From Diphasiastrum complanatum (taxonomy: Eukaryota > Streptophyta > Lycopodiopsida > Lycopodiales > Lycopodiaceae), in assembly GCA_029204225.1 (NCBI GenBank), contig CM055106.1, positions 2,228,738 to 2,292,737 of the forward strand: a stretch of 64,000 bases of DNA, in the 5' to 3' direction. A program made the translations under genes and the position numbers. Below are positions 1 through 10,834 of the stretch, piece by piece. Within the stretch, counting starts at the first letter, position 1. The number at the start of each line of letters is the position of its first letter. Under the pieces are notes generated by a model, which saw only the letters and a program-made list of their open reading frames with translations, was not told the DNA's origin and did not search any database.

Positions 1-164
1 CTCTAGAATCAATCATGAGTTATGTGGCCAGCCCTCATCAATTGCGGGTAGATCCCTATTATGTGCCAATGCCGAGAAGGAATAAACGGAAGAATTTGGG
101 ATTGGCTATGGACAAAATCACAACCCATACGCCCAATTGGCCAATCATCCATCAACCATAAAGC
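1..164. other. Unassigned flank left of an LTR copy
   Basis: No gene, primer site or recognisable repeat was seen. The short open frame on the minus strand here has no domain I recognise. The segment is not shared with the sequence beyond the related LTR at 33.5-34.56 kb, so it is flanking DNA rather than part of that LTR. Confidence 0.4.
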
Positions 165-1033
165 GTTTTTGCACAGTCTGCAGAAATACACGGAATTTGA
201 AACAATGTTGTCTTTTTAGCCTGTCAAAAATCCCTTGTAAAAATGCAGTGTCGCCTTTTCTGCATTTTTCACCTGACAGAAATCTCGTGTAAATATGCAA
301 TGTCGCACTTTTTGCATTTTTCTAAGTGCCTCGAATGTTAAGGAAATGACTCTGGCAAAGTGTGGGGCAATCCGAAATGATATTTAAGAGCACTGTCAGA
401 TTTTTCGCAAAATCTCGACAATGTCACATTTTTGTGACAATGTTGCCTATGGCTGTTTTGGTTTATGCAGAGTGACAGTTCTAGTTCATTTATGCAGACA
501 GACTGTTTACGACCAATTTCACTGCTTATGAGCAATCAATGACAAGGAATCGGATGGATGCCAGTAGAGATCAGCCAACTGGCATCCATAAATAGTTGTT
601 CATATTCATACATCATCAAGTTATCAGAAGAAGCATTTCAATAGTTAGCTCTCTCTCTCTCTCTCTCAAGCCTGCGAGCTTGAACACTCTTGAGCATTCT
701 AGCTCACTTCTTAGAGTTGTTTTAGATATTGCTATAGCTCTATTGCTTATCAGCATAGCTGCTTATTATCAAACTTATTCTTAGTTACTCAGAGATAGCT
801 TAGAATTCGCGGTTCCTATTCGCTATTGTCTTGCGCTCATTAGCATCTGATTTTGTTTTTTTTAATCAATACTATCACTATGTAATCACTTAGTATCTAG
901 AGATTTCAAAGTTAGTTGCTAAAGATTGAACGTGATTTTTCATCACTACTGCCTTGTTAAATTTTTGATAGGTGTAGTCATGCATTGGAAGTAGGAGTTT
1001 CCACATTACATTATTCATTCCTATTTTCTGACA
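165..1033 (+). repeat. LTR copy of a copia element (solo or truncated), + orientation
   Basis: The stretch matches, in reverse complement, the LTR at about 33494-34560. Shared landmarks are the block ending in CAGAAATACACGG near position 195, the repeated CTGACAGAAAT..CTCGTGTAA sequences, and the final block GATTGAACGTGATTTTTCAT to TTTTCTGACA at 1033. The other copy is followed by a primer-binding site and a copia gag, which identifies this as the same LTR family. No primer site or gag follows here; gypsy-derived sequence starts right after 1033. It is therefore a solo LTR or a breakpoint. A (CT)n run lies at 649-667. The left end is approximate. Confidence 0.7.
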
Positions 1034-1035
1034 CA

Positions 1036-1860
1036 TGCATGCATAGATCGTCCAAGAAGATCTCCAGAAATTTCTGTAGGTGATCTTTGAATGTTGTTTG
1101 CATAACTCGTTTAACGGTGCTTGGGGCATTGCAAAGTCCAAACGACATCACCTTGTAGGCATAGGTTCCCCATTTGGTGGTGAATGTTGTCTTGTGCTGA
1201 TCGTCCCAGCGCTATTTTGACTTGGTTGTAGCTGCTGAAGTCGTCTAGGAAACTATCAGCTTATGCTCCTGCTACTCGGTCCAAAACGCTTTCTGTGAAA
1301 GGTAAGGTAAAACACTATAGGCAGACAGTGACTCTGGAATGTCCATCACCATGAAGGTGAATACAAACTGCACTCCCGGTATCTTTACTTCATCCTCTTC
1401 TCATCCTCTTCTCTGATGGCATCTTCCATTGCTTCCTACAACATGGCATATTGCTCCCATCATTTGAGTTATCTTCTGATGCTACGTGGTAATCTTGGGA
1501 GAAACCACATAATGACCACATGATCAGGAGTCAATGTTGTGTTGCATTCGGACCTTAGGTGTTTGACTCATTCAATGAAGTCCCGGACCCTTTATCTTTT
1601 TCCCATCTTGACTTTGCTCAACAAGAGGAAAGGATCTTCCAGGAACTTCCTTTCCAAGTGGATTTTTCTTCTTCTGATAGGTTGAAAACCCAATCTTGGG
1701 CTGCAGCTACTAGAGACATGGGGAACAACATCAATTTCTATGCCGGTGTCCGCTCGCCATAAATCTCGCATGCTTGTTCGTAGATATGGAAGAACCTGAT
1801 AGAATCTAATGATCCATCATATTTGGGCATTTGAAGACGAGGTGGCCTCTGGCAAATCCA
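1036..1860 (-). pseudogene. Heavily deleted gypsy remnant (RT, protease and gag pieces fused)
   Basis: Read on the minus strand, three pieces of a gypsy polyprotein lie next to each other. Positions 1036-1310 match the reverse-transcriptase part of the element at 21.6-28.6 kb (compare 23230-23520, including the GTGCTTGGGGCATTGCAAAG block). Positions 1325-1390 match its protease region near 24960-25020. Positions 1395-1850 match its gag region near 26620-27110. Several kilobases of intervening coding sequence are absent. Frames are broken, so no product is expected. The order is still gag-PR-RT on the minus strand, which fits internal deletion of one copy rather than random joining. Confidence 0.7.
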
Positions 1861-1879
1861 CTCTAATTACAGTTGGGCC

Positions 1880-2030
1880 ACCACACTTAATTTCACCAGG
1901 GCCTTGTACCAATTCATAATAGATGCAGCTAACGTTTTAGATTCCATAGTACTAGAAGCCTATTACAATGTGGAGATCCTTCTTACGGTGGCCAAGTTTG
2001 AGACCTTTGAATAACCATCAATATGTACCT
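1880..2030 (+). pseudogene. Fragment of a conserved unidentified ORF, second copy at 53.3 kb
   Basis: The plus-strand translation contains NFTRAL, then LEAYYNVE and LLTVAKFE, and ends at a stop near 2018. The copy at 53.5-53.66 kb reads NFTRALNEF, ILEAY and NAENLLIATK in the same order. The match is at protein level, with the reading frame kept and stops at different places, so both derive from a real protein-coding sequence. I do not recognise the family. It sits directly beside a deleted gypsy remnant and could be an extra ORF of a retroelement. Confidence 0.5.
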
Positions 2031-3520
2031 CAAAAAAAAACTCGATTCGGTACCTTCACATTAAAAATGCCCAAGTGGCTGGGTCTTGTTGTCTATTTTG
2101 AGATCACAATTTTGACAAATATGACTAGAGAAATATCATTGTAAATTGGTCATATGTACCTCTGAAGTGATTGAAAATGTTGTGGTGGTTAGAACTAGAC
2201 ACAATCATTCAAAGAGGCACTCAACACTCTCTTATCAATAAACTATGGGTTTTCAAAACTATCACTTGTTGCTCTATTTTTTATTGCGCAAGTATATCTT
2301 TTTGTCAATATTTTTGTTGTGCAGTAGAAGGCAACTTACAGAAGAAACAATCTCTGATTATGTTCTTCATTTGTTTTAAGTGAGTCTAATGGTAAAGAAC
2401 ACTAGTATACAATGGTAGCACACATTCTATTCATTGCACTTTTTTTAAATCGAACAAGCTATTGTGATCTAAATTTTTTCTCTTATAAGTCCTTGAGAAT
2501 CGTGAAGAAAATAAAATCAACATTTCTAAAAAAAACCACTCAATTGAATATTTGATTCGTGTAAGTCTACTCTTAGTATTGTTGTTTATAATGGGTGGAG
2601 TGCCCAAAGTTGATTGAATTCTTAAAGTCATGAAGAGGTAGTAACACAGTTGCCTAGCAAATTTTTTGAATTTTGACTATGATGTATTTGGTTATTCAAA
2701 ATACTTGAACATGATAAATGAAAAATAGTCTGTTATAGTGGAGAGAGTTGGGTAGCGAAGTTTGTTATGGATAAGAAGGTGCATACGCAAACCACGGCCA
2801 CACTGTCTAGTAACAAATAAGAGCCTTTTGCTCCATGTTTACGTTTGACCAATCCGTGATTGTAAATTGCATATTGTTGTGCATTTGTTTGAGAAAAATC
2901 AAATCAAATCTCTAAGTGCATTTCTCAACTTATACTAATTCTAACTAATAAAAAATCTTTCGAATTGATTTTATCAATAGTCAAAATAATTACTCAAAAT
3001 TGCAATGTTTATAGAAAAATTGAAAGAACTTTGAAATTCCTATGATTTTTAATAGGGTTTCTAAAACAATAGCTAGATTCCATTGTATGTAAAACAAAAT
3101 TGCAAGCAGGTATCACTGAATTATTTAGGATAGCTAGATTCCATACTAGTATAGCGTAAGTGTCAAATGAAAAAGAGTTGTAGGCTCACCCATTGTCGCG
3201 AGAAATTGAACTCTATTGTCAATTCTATTTTAAGGCACTAACGGTTGTTGGCGTCTTGGGTTTAAGCACCAACTACAAACTCTAACTATCAAACAAAAGC
3301 TTTGAGATCACAATTTGAAGTCTTCATTTGGAGTCTTGTGATGGAGAATCCACCCACTTGGACAAACTTTTCATTCCAAGTGGCTTTAGACAACCACAAT
3401 GCTAGGTGCTCGGTTTTCTTTCAGTGTATGAAGCAGAATTTTCGTGTGAAATTAGAAGCAAGAATTTTTGTTACCCTTCCCAGTTCCCACCGCAATTCTC
3501 ACAACACATGAAAAATTATA
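2031..3520. other. AT-rich intergenic stretch, no gene seen
   Basis: Only short frames without recognisable domains were found on either strand. There is no primer site, no long terminal repeat and no tandem repeat beyond short A runs. I see nothing that can be annotated in this spacer upstream of the P450 gene. Confidence 0.5.
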
Positions 3521-3523
3521 GTG

Positions 3524-3600
3524 AAATGTGCATGTGAACAACCAATGCTCATATCACATGGCACGTGCACATTTTGGCAAAAGTTGCACATCCCACGTGG
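3524..3600 (+). promoter_or_regulatory. Two CACGTG (G-box/ABRE-core) boxes upstream of the P450
   Basis: CACGTG occurs at 3562-3567 (context GGCACGTGCAC) and at 3594-3599 (context CCCACGTGGT), 32 bp apart and about 360-400 bp before the P450 start codon. In plants this hexamer is the core bound by bZIP and bHLH factors, and CACGTGG is the ABA-response-element core. Parts of the surrounding sequence recur at about 55985 and 57570, so the boxes may have arrived with a repeat. Function is inference. Confidence 0.4.
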
Positions 3601-3880
3601 TAGCTTGTCATTGAGTGTCTGCATATCTATATTATGCTGGCAAGACAACCAAAGACAAAACTATAAATTTATCACAATTTTTTTTTTTTGCACTCAGTTA
3701 AGTCTTTACGCAAAAACCATAACAAAAAGAAAAATCGGTAAAAATCCTAGAAAGTGGCAATTTCTTTTTTCACACCTAGGCATTACGAAGGAAAAGGCCC
3801 AAGGCCCTGGGTCATCTTGCCCTCCTTAGGCCGTGCCCTAACTTCTAAGGCTAACCCCCTCATGCAACGTCCTCAACCCT

Positions 3881-3891
3881 TTATTTATAAG
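3881..3891 (+). promoter_or_regulatory. TATA-like box of the P450 gene
   Basis: TTATTTATAAG lies about 70 bp before the start codon at 3959, a usual plant TATA-to-ATG distance for a short leader. No better TATA element lies between it and the ATG. Confidence 0.5.
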
Positions 3892-3958
3892 TAGACTCAT
3901 TGTACCATAATAGAACCATCATGTCAATAACTAACTTAGAGACTACTATGCATCAATC

Positions 3959-6900
3959 ATGGGTCTTGCTATGCTTTGTGCTCTATCGCTGCTTTTCTTA
4001 ATTGCAGTAGCTCGACGATGGAAGTCCAGCAGCTTGTGTGCCAAGCAGCAGCAGCAGCAGCGTAAATCAAAGTTGCCCAAGGGTGCTTGGTGTTTGCCAT
4101 GGATCGGAGAAACTGTCCAATATTTCACTCAAAGCCCATATCAGTTCTATCACGAACGTGTTTCGAGGTTTTTATATTCATCCTTTCTCACCATTGGCGT
4201 CGTCAATCTGCTTTAGTTTGTTTCTGTTAATCAGAAATCCCGGCTTTCATGTAGGAGCAATAATTTGGGCTTTTATCCTACTTTCATGTAACAATCTTGT
4301 TAATCTGTAGCTCCTGTCTTTTTATAGATATGGTGGCATCTTTCGGAGTCACTTACAAGGTTATCCCACAGTACTGACATCCACTGAGGAAGCAGCAAGA
4401 TTTGTGCTCCTCACGCAGCACAAATCCTTTCAGCCATACTACCCTATCGTTGGACAATTCTTAGGACTTAATACTATGAAAAAAGGCCTACTTGACACAA
4501 TTAGGAAATCTCTCGATATTCAAACGCTTCCGAAACCTCCGCTAAGATCTCGGCAAGATTATATCACTAGCATCGACAGTATAGCGCGTTGGGTTCTAAG
4601 TGCATGGGATACACAGTCACCTGTAAGAACAGCTGAAGAAAGCAGAAAGGTGAGCACTAGCTCAGAAATGGCTCCACATGCACACATTGGAAGATTGCAG
4701 TTTTGCTATCTGTATGTTACAAGTCTAGCAACATTATCTGTGATATGAATCTAACTTTGTTCTGGAGTGACATTGTTGTTGATACCGGAGCGATGTCAGG
4801 ATCTGAGATTTCTGTTGAGGGGCAATTTGTATGCAGATTGTGATTATTGCAGGTAGACGTTGTAAGTAGACGTTGTAAAGTTCTCCATAAGTAACCAGTG
4901 GGTAATTTCTATTTCATGCAGTTTACTTTTCACGTAGTCCTGCATGCCATCTTGACGTTAGCGCCGTGTGATGAATCGATGAAACTAATGCATGACTACA
5001 TCTATCTATTGAGTTGGATGGAATCTCCACGGATCAGGGATTTGTGGTCGAGGTCCTCCATGAATCAAAAGGTATAGTACGGAGATCCTTGATCTTTTTG
5101 GATTATTCCATTCAAGGAAATTGCAAGAACGTGCTACTAGTTTGCCAGCTTGCTGTTTTCTAAAAGCAACTCCTGCGTAGATGTTGGAGCTATGTATATC
5201 ACACCCATCTGTTTTCTGTAGGTCTGCAATGATGCTAGAAGTTTTAAAGTTCTAGGCTGACGCAGCTGATATATAGTGTATAATCAAAAATGTGTTGTAA
5301 TCCCTGCTAAAAATTTGTGTGTCTTATCAGAAAAAGGAAGAAATTCAGGCATGGCTGTTACCGAGAATTGTAGAAAGGAGAACAGAAAGTGTGATGAAAA
5401 ACGATATTCTCCAATTTTTGATGGGTTCAGTCGATGAAAATGGTGAGAAACTTACAGATGATGAGTTGAAAGAGTGTTTGTTCCCAATGTTTATTGGTGG
5501 GTTTGAAACTACAGCAGCTCTTCTGGGTTGGATTATAAAATACCTTGCAGAAAACCCGGAAGTTCTTCAAAATGTCAAGGTTTGTAAGATTTGGAACCAC
5601 TTATATCTCGTGCGTCTTCTGGCTCTTCTTTTTTAACAGAGCCACATTCAGTCAATCTCCTGAGCTGAAAATTGTCTGCTTTACAGGCTGAGCACCAGAG
5701 TATCAGAATGGCAAAAACATCAAATGAAGAGCCATTGTGCTGTTCAGATCTAGATATGATGCCGCTGACCTGGAGGGTAAACAGCCAGTTTCCTTTCTGC
5801 GTGTTCTGAAAACACCTAACCTGTAATATCGTTCTACGGTGAAACGAATGGACTGGTTTCCAGAATATCAGCGAACTCACTCAATTGTGCATCACAATTT
5901 ACATGATAATTAGGTACTTATGAATTTACCACTCTCTTGCAGGTAATACAGGAGACACTTAGGCTTGCAAATATCGTACCCCACACAATCCGCGACATAG
6001 TCGACGATGTAGATTTCAAAGGTGTCTCTCTCTCCCTCTCTCCCTTTTATACCTTTCTCTCTATCTATAAACTTCTCTTTCTATGAATTTATGAAGTCAC
6101 ATGTTGTCTCTAAAAATTTCTAAATGCACATGTTATTTCAAATGCACTTCAAACGTGGACCAATGAGGATAGAGAAAATCCTTTTTTTCTATCATTGCCC
6201 CCCTCTCTCTCTATATATATATATATACACACACGTGTGTGTGTCTCTCTCTCTCACACACTAGATCCTAGCCCCTAATCACCCTAAACTTCTTCTTCTT
6301 CTCTCTCTCTCTCTCTCTTTTGCATGAGAATGTTAAGAGGCTAAGTTCTTGTGTTACAAGAGCAATAGTTTCTATATTTAGTACCACTAGCTTGCGGCTT
6401 TGATGGCCATATGAAACTTGCAAATTGCAGGCATTATGTTTCCTAAAGGATGGAAGGCATATATCTCATTCCTCACAGTTCATTTGAGTCCGGAAAATTA
6501 TAAGAATCCTCTAAAGTTTGATCCCTCCAGATTTAAGGTAACTGGAAAATGCACATGTGTGTCCATGTTTTAAAATGATCTTCTTTGTTTGTCAGAAAAT
6601 AGAATAAAGCTACTTTCACCAATATTCTATTTGTACAATCTAAATCTCTCGATAAGTATGTGCTCATGAACACTCTGTTGTGTAATATGCTCTATTGAGC
6701 CAGGTATCACAGGATAACGGAGCATACATGCCATTTGGGCTTGGCAATCATATATGTGTAGGAAGACTTCTAGTCAAGCTTGAAATCATGATATTCATAC
6801 ACTACCTTGTGAGAACCTATAGGTAATGATTATTTTCTTTTGTAAAATTTGTATTGTATCTAAACAATTCTGGTACTTGGTTGATAAGAATTCTAGAGAT

Positions 6901-7210
6901 GCACCTAGCATGTTTGGAGATTTAAGGTCCAATATGAAATCTCTCGATATTATGTTTCTTCAATGGTTGGACATTGCTACATATACGCTAAAAACAACGT
7001 TAAGCTTTGAGCTTAGCAAAATGTGACGTTCTCATGATTTTGTTAAGAATCAAACATGAAATACTTCATCTCAAACGTATCAAGCATTGATATTTTATTT
7101 TATGTGGGATTTGCAGTTGGGAAATCTTTGAAAGTGGAAGGACCCAACGTTGGCCCACTCAAAGACCAAGTGCACTTGATATTAAGGTTTCAAAATTAAG
7201 CATCACATGA
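3959..7210 (+). CDS. Cytochrome P450, CYP85 clan, CYP707-like; nine exons
   Basis: Predicted haem monooxygenase on the ER membrane. Exons by GT-AG borders and unbroken frame: 3959-4167, 4328-4649, 4922-5071, 5331-5579, 5687-5776, 5943-6021, 6431-6537, 6704-6822, 7117-7210. They join to 1,419 nt, 472 residues plus stop, a normal plant P450 length. Residues 1-18 form a hydrophobic anchor, followed by RRWK, a five-Gln run (30-34) and the KLPKG hinge (38-42). The I-helix oxygen motif is GGFETT (283-288), the K-helix ExxR is E344-R347, the PERF-like motif is FDPSRF (396-401), and the haem loop is FGLGNHICVG (413-422) with Cys420 as ligand. His rather than Arg in the haem loop, the MPLTWRVIQETLR block and the FPKGWK block resemble CYP707 abscisic-acid 8'-hydroxylases. 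Oddity: the WxxxR C-helix position is L125-R129, without the usual Trp/His. The subfamily and substrate are unproven; another CYP85-clan family is possible. Confidence 0.85.
6022..6430 (+). repeat. Intron 6 of the P450 with a compound microsatellite
   Basis: The intron holds CT runs near 6025-6065 and a compound tract at about 6202-6262 made of CT, TA, CA, then a CACGTGTG centre, then TG and TC repeats. The CA and TG halves are complementary and could pair. A further CT run lies near 6295-6319. The borders are GTGTCT at the donor and TTGCAG at the acceptor, so splicing signals look intact. Confidence 0.75.
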
Positions 7211-9336
7211 CTCTTTTAAGAGGGCTTTGTCGTCCCAAATTATCAGTTCAAAATAGCTCTTGTATATATTTTGATATGTAATCTTCAAACTTTTACATGC
7301 ATGTTCACGGTGATTTTATGTGAAAATGGAATCTATCACCTAAAACTCATGTATTGGGGTCTTATAACTAGGTTGTCTTACGTATTGACAAAAATTACTG
7401 GCTTTAATGTTAACTAGAATTATATATCAAAGTTACCAATCGTGAAAAGTAGTCATATGTAACAAGAAAATTCTCACTGTCATGGATCATAGTTTTTGTG
7501 TTTATGAGTAGTATCCATAAAATCATGCATTATACATAGAATATTGTTAGACAATCATCACCACATAGTGTCCAATATAACAACTATTTTTCATTTGAAT
7601 ACATGTAATCTACACAAAATGACTCTCTACATGGTATGCCCACAAATAATTTCAGTTAACATAATTATAACATCAATTATTTTAGTGGCCATTATGCTCT
7701 GTCTGACATTATTTTATGTCAAAGTTGTGTTTGTTGATTTGAAAAAAAACTTATATTACATAGTTTTAGAGCTTCTTGATGTCAACTTAATCATCATGGC
7801 TTTTTTTTTTACCCATTCACTTGGACTCTCATAAAACTCTAGGAATTGAATGCCAAATAACATTAAGCACAAATGTCTTATAAGTGGTAGATTAATTGTA
7901 CTAAATTCAATATAACTCATATTTTCCAACACTAGCTATTTCTCTACCTTTCTACCCAAGAGCTCAATCAATGTAAGATCTACTTGTGAAATTAAGCCTA
8001 GATTTTACCCAAATTTTGTAGCAATTGAACCACGTACATATGCATTCAATCAATCATATTATGCATGAAAAATATGTCATAATACGATGAATCATGGCTA
8101 TCAAAATACAATATCAATTGGATGCTTGAAAATCAGAGTGCTTGAATTGCTCTCATCTAAAAATGTACACTGGTTTGATTCATCACATAAGCTTCACCTA
8201 ATATTTGTTTTCATAGTGGATAACCTAACTTGAAGACAAATTCTCTGTCTGTAGAATTTGTTAACAGAGTCTTTTCATTAGCATCTTGTTTACAAATCTG
8301 TCTACCTGTTACCAGGCTCTCTGGGCACTTCTTAAAGATTAATGTTAATGTTTAAAGCCCAAATCAGGCAGAGGGAACTCATAAACGTTTGTAGTATTTT
8401 ATGTCCTGACTGTTAGAGGACGACTCAAGAGGGTCACTCTTGAAAATGTATCACATGCATTCAAAACCCAAAATGTAATCCATGCGTTCAACCAAGAAAT
8501 CAGCATGCAGATCCGTTGAACAAATCATGATTCTACTTCTTTGGAGAGCTCAAGAATCAAGAAACACACATTTCTTGATTCTTGGACAACCAAGAACATC
8601 AATAGCATAGGCTGTCTTAGTATTTGCAAGATCTACACCACAACCTAGCCAAGACAAATTACCTCGATGTTGATTCCTACATTAATCCACAAAGATGAAA
8701 TGAAAGAAAGCAAGAAAGCTAGTCCTCCCTACATCCACAACCACACACAAAGGAGATGGAGGGGCAAGATCATTCATGCATCACTCAAGAAACAAGAATA
8801 ATCAAGGAGCTCAAGAATGCATAAAACTCATGGAAGTTATTCTCATTTCAGCATGGAGTAGATGCAATTACAACAAGCTCCGTTCTACAAAGCGTGAGTC
8901 TCTTAAATAAACAAGAGAGCTCATCCTAGTGGCATTTCCACATTTCACAAATTACAAGCTGAATTATAATGCTCTCCACTAGAGGTCACCATCAAAATGT
9001 GGCTCACTCAACTTTTTTTAAGAGGGGTGGTCTACTTGCATTTATTACATTAGCCTAGAAATACCGTTAGCTGATGCCGTGCCCAGAGGTGTTGATGTAG
9101 AACCTCTCCACTCAAAGGGCTTCCAGTGGAAATGAAGTTGGGAACTGAGTCTGAGAGCACAAGAATTATTAGTGCTAGGCTAAATGTATAGTTGTGAGTC
9201 CCATGACAAGTCCCGAAAGATGGATAGCCATGTGGGAGCTATAAATTTAGACTATCTCAACTTAAGATGTGATCTTTTAATAAAGAGGCCTCCTATTATT
9301 AAGTAGGAGGTGGATCTCAAATTCCTATAGAATGAG
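7211..9336. other. AT-rich spacer downstream of the P450
   Basis: The P450 3' untranslated region must begin here, but no canonical AATAAA close to the stop was identified. The rest has only short frames without domains. From about 8420 to 9336 the sequence has a somewhat higher GC content and looks like decayed repeat DNA, but no primer site or matching LTR partner was found within the window. Its right end is the target site of the copia insertion. Confidence 0.4.
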
Positions 9337-9341
9337 GTTCA
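9337..9341. repeat. Left target-site duplication GTTCA
   Basis: GTTCA directly precedes the LTR at 9342 and recurs directly after the right LTR at 15494-15498. A 5-bp duplication is the standard copia integration footprint. Confidence 0.9.
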
Positions 9342-10023
9342 TGTTAAAAATTCACAATTCTAGCTTGACTAGTTTTGGTCATATGACTTGTAAATAGTTA
9401 GATGGTCATGATGTGGCTTGTCACACGTGCCAAATAGCATAGGATTCCATTCATAAGGATGCTCTCAAGTAGACCTAAGTGTTAGAACCTTTGGAATGAG
9501 TCCAAATTATGCTTAGATACAATGGAGAAAAAATAGGAGCTATTTTTGGTAATTTCTGCATTGTTGAGGGATCTCCAAGATTCCAGCCCTAACTTGGTAG
9601 GGATGAAAGATCCACCAAAATTAGAATTAGGGATAGGTTTAGGGCTACTCATACCTGCCCAAAATCGTGATGGATCATGTATATATAGGTGATGATATCT
9701 CACCAAAATCAATCAAGCAATTTCATGTTTTTTCTCTCATAATGGTGCAATTGCTCTCTATGTTCAGAATTGTTTGAGTACTTGTGATTACTAATGATTA
9801 TAGGATTGAATGTAGGTCTGGTTTATAGTACTCAGACTGTGGGAGGCCGTACTTTCACACGTGTGAAGCCTTCTTCAAGGATTTGGGCCATTTAGTGAGG
9901 TTCAAGCATAGATTTTTGATGGATTTTGATGGTTCAACTTGTGCTTATCTTATGAAATCATAATCTATTGTTTCCCTCATCATTTCAAGTGTTTTAGGAT
10001 CCTTATTTGCTGTAATTTTTACA
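9342..10023 (+). repeat. Left LTR of the copia element
   Basis: Starts TGTTAAAAATTCAC and ends TTTTTACA. A TATA element lies at 9679-9688 (GTATATATAG) as the likely promoter. The perfect 14-bp palindrome TTCACACGTGTGAA lies at 9854-9867, downstream of the TATA, so probably inside the transcript; it holds a CACGTG box. Confidence 0.95.
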
Positions 10024-10035
10024 TGGTATCAGAGC
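10024..10035 (+). other. Primer-binding site, tRNA-iMet type
   Basis: TGGTATCAGAGC follows the left LTR immediately. It is complementary to the 3' end of plant initiator methionine tRNA, the usual copia primer. Confidence 0.92.
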
Positions 10036-10834
10036 CTAAAGGTTGAAATGAGCTAAATCCTTGGTTTTCATTCAATTTGATCACAATTTTTGATCTAAAT
10101 CTTGTGTAGATTGGATCTTAGCATCTAGTATTGATTCTAGAACTCAAAGTGAGTCAAATACATTGGAGATTGGTGTTGTGTGACTTCATTTGCAGGTGTT
10201 TAGGTGTCTAAAACCAGAGGCAAAGTTGAATTCAATTCACATTACCAAGATAGCAAGTTTTGCTTGCTCCAAGCATTGATTTCTAAGCAAGTTTTGGAGG
10301 TGATTTCATAGAGGAGGCTTTCTAGCATTCAAGGAGAGGGAAGATCAGAGTTTTAGGGACTCTTCAAGGCTGTTCTAAGGTGTAGTAGGCACCTCCTAAA
10401 GTGATTTAGGTTCAGTCCAACCATTGCTTGACCTATGCACCAAATTAGATCAATTTTTCATCAATTTTGATCATTTTTTGCTTGTGATTGGATAGTAGAT
10501 TGTGTTGCATCCTCATTAAGTTCCATTTAGCTCCTTCACAAGTGTTTCTGGAAGTATATTAGATTGCTGAAATTCACTCTTGATCAGATCATTTGGAAGC
10601 TTTAATGTTCTTTATAGAAAGAGGGGCAATTCTACTAGTATTGTCTACTTCAATCAAGCAAGTGCATTGTTTCTAGTATTCTATGATTTGATTTTGTTAG
10701 AGATCATTCTTAGATCTTTATAGGAAGTCTATTACTGATCTTTTCAGGTCCCTAAGAAGTGGGATAAGATAGACCTTCAATCAAATCAATAGAAGTAACC
10801 TTCATTTGTGTCAAGTCCTTGATTAGGAGACTAG
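10036..10834 (+). other. Untranslated leader of the copia element
   Basis: About 800 bp between the primer site and gag. No long frame, no upstream gene and no obvious repeat; it should contain the packaging signal, which cannot be placed by eye. Confidence 0.6.

Noticed and set aside
4038-4310. 90-residue alternative frame over P450 exon 1
   Set aside because: It is out of frame with the conserved P450 sequence and runs into intron 1.
6826-7026. 66-residue frame between P450 exons 8 and 9
   Set aside because: It lies in intron 8; the exon borders at 6822 and 7117 keep the P450 frame without it.
7544-7834. 96-residue hydrophobic plus-strand frame downstream of the P450
   Set aside because: AT-rich composition alone gives Ile/Leu/Phe-rich frames; there is no start context, splice support or motif.
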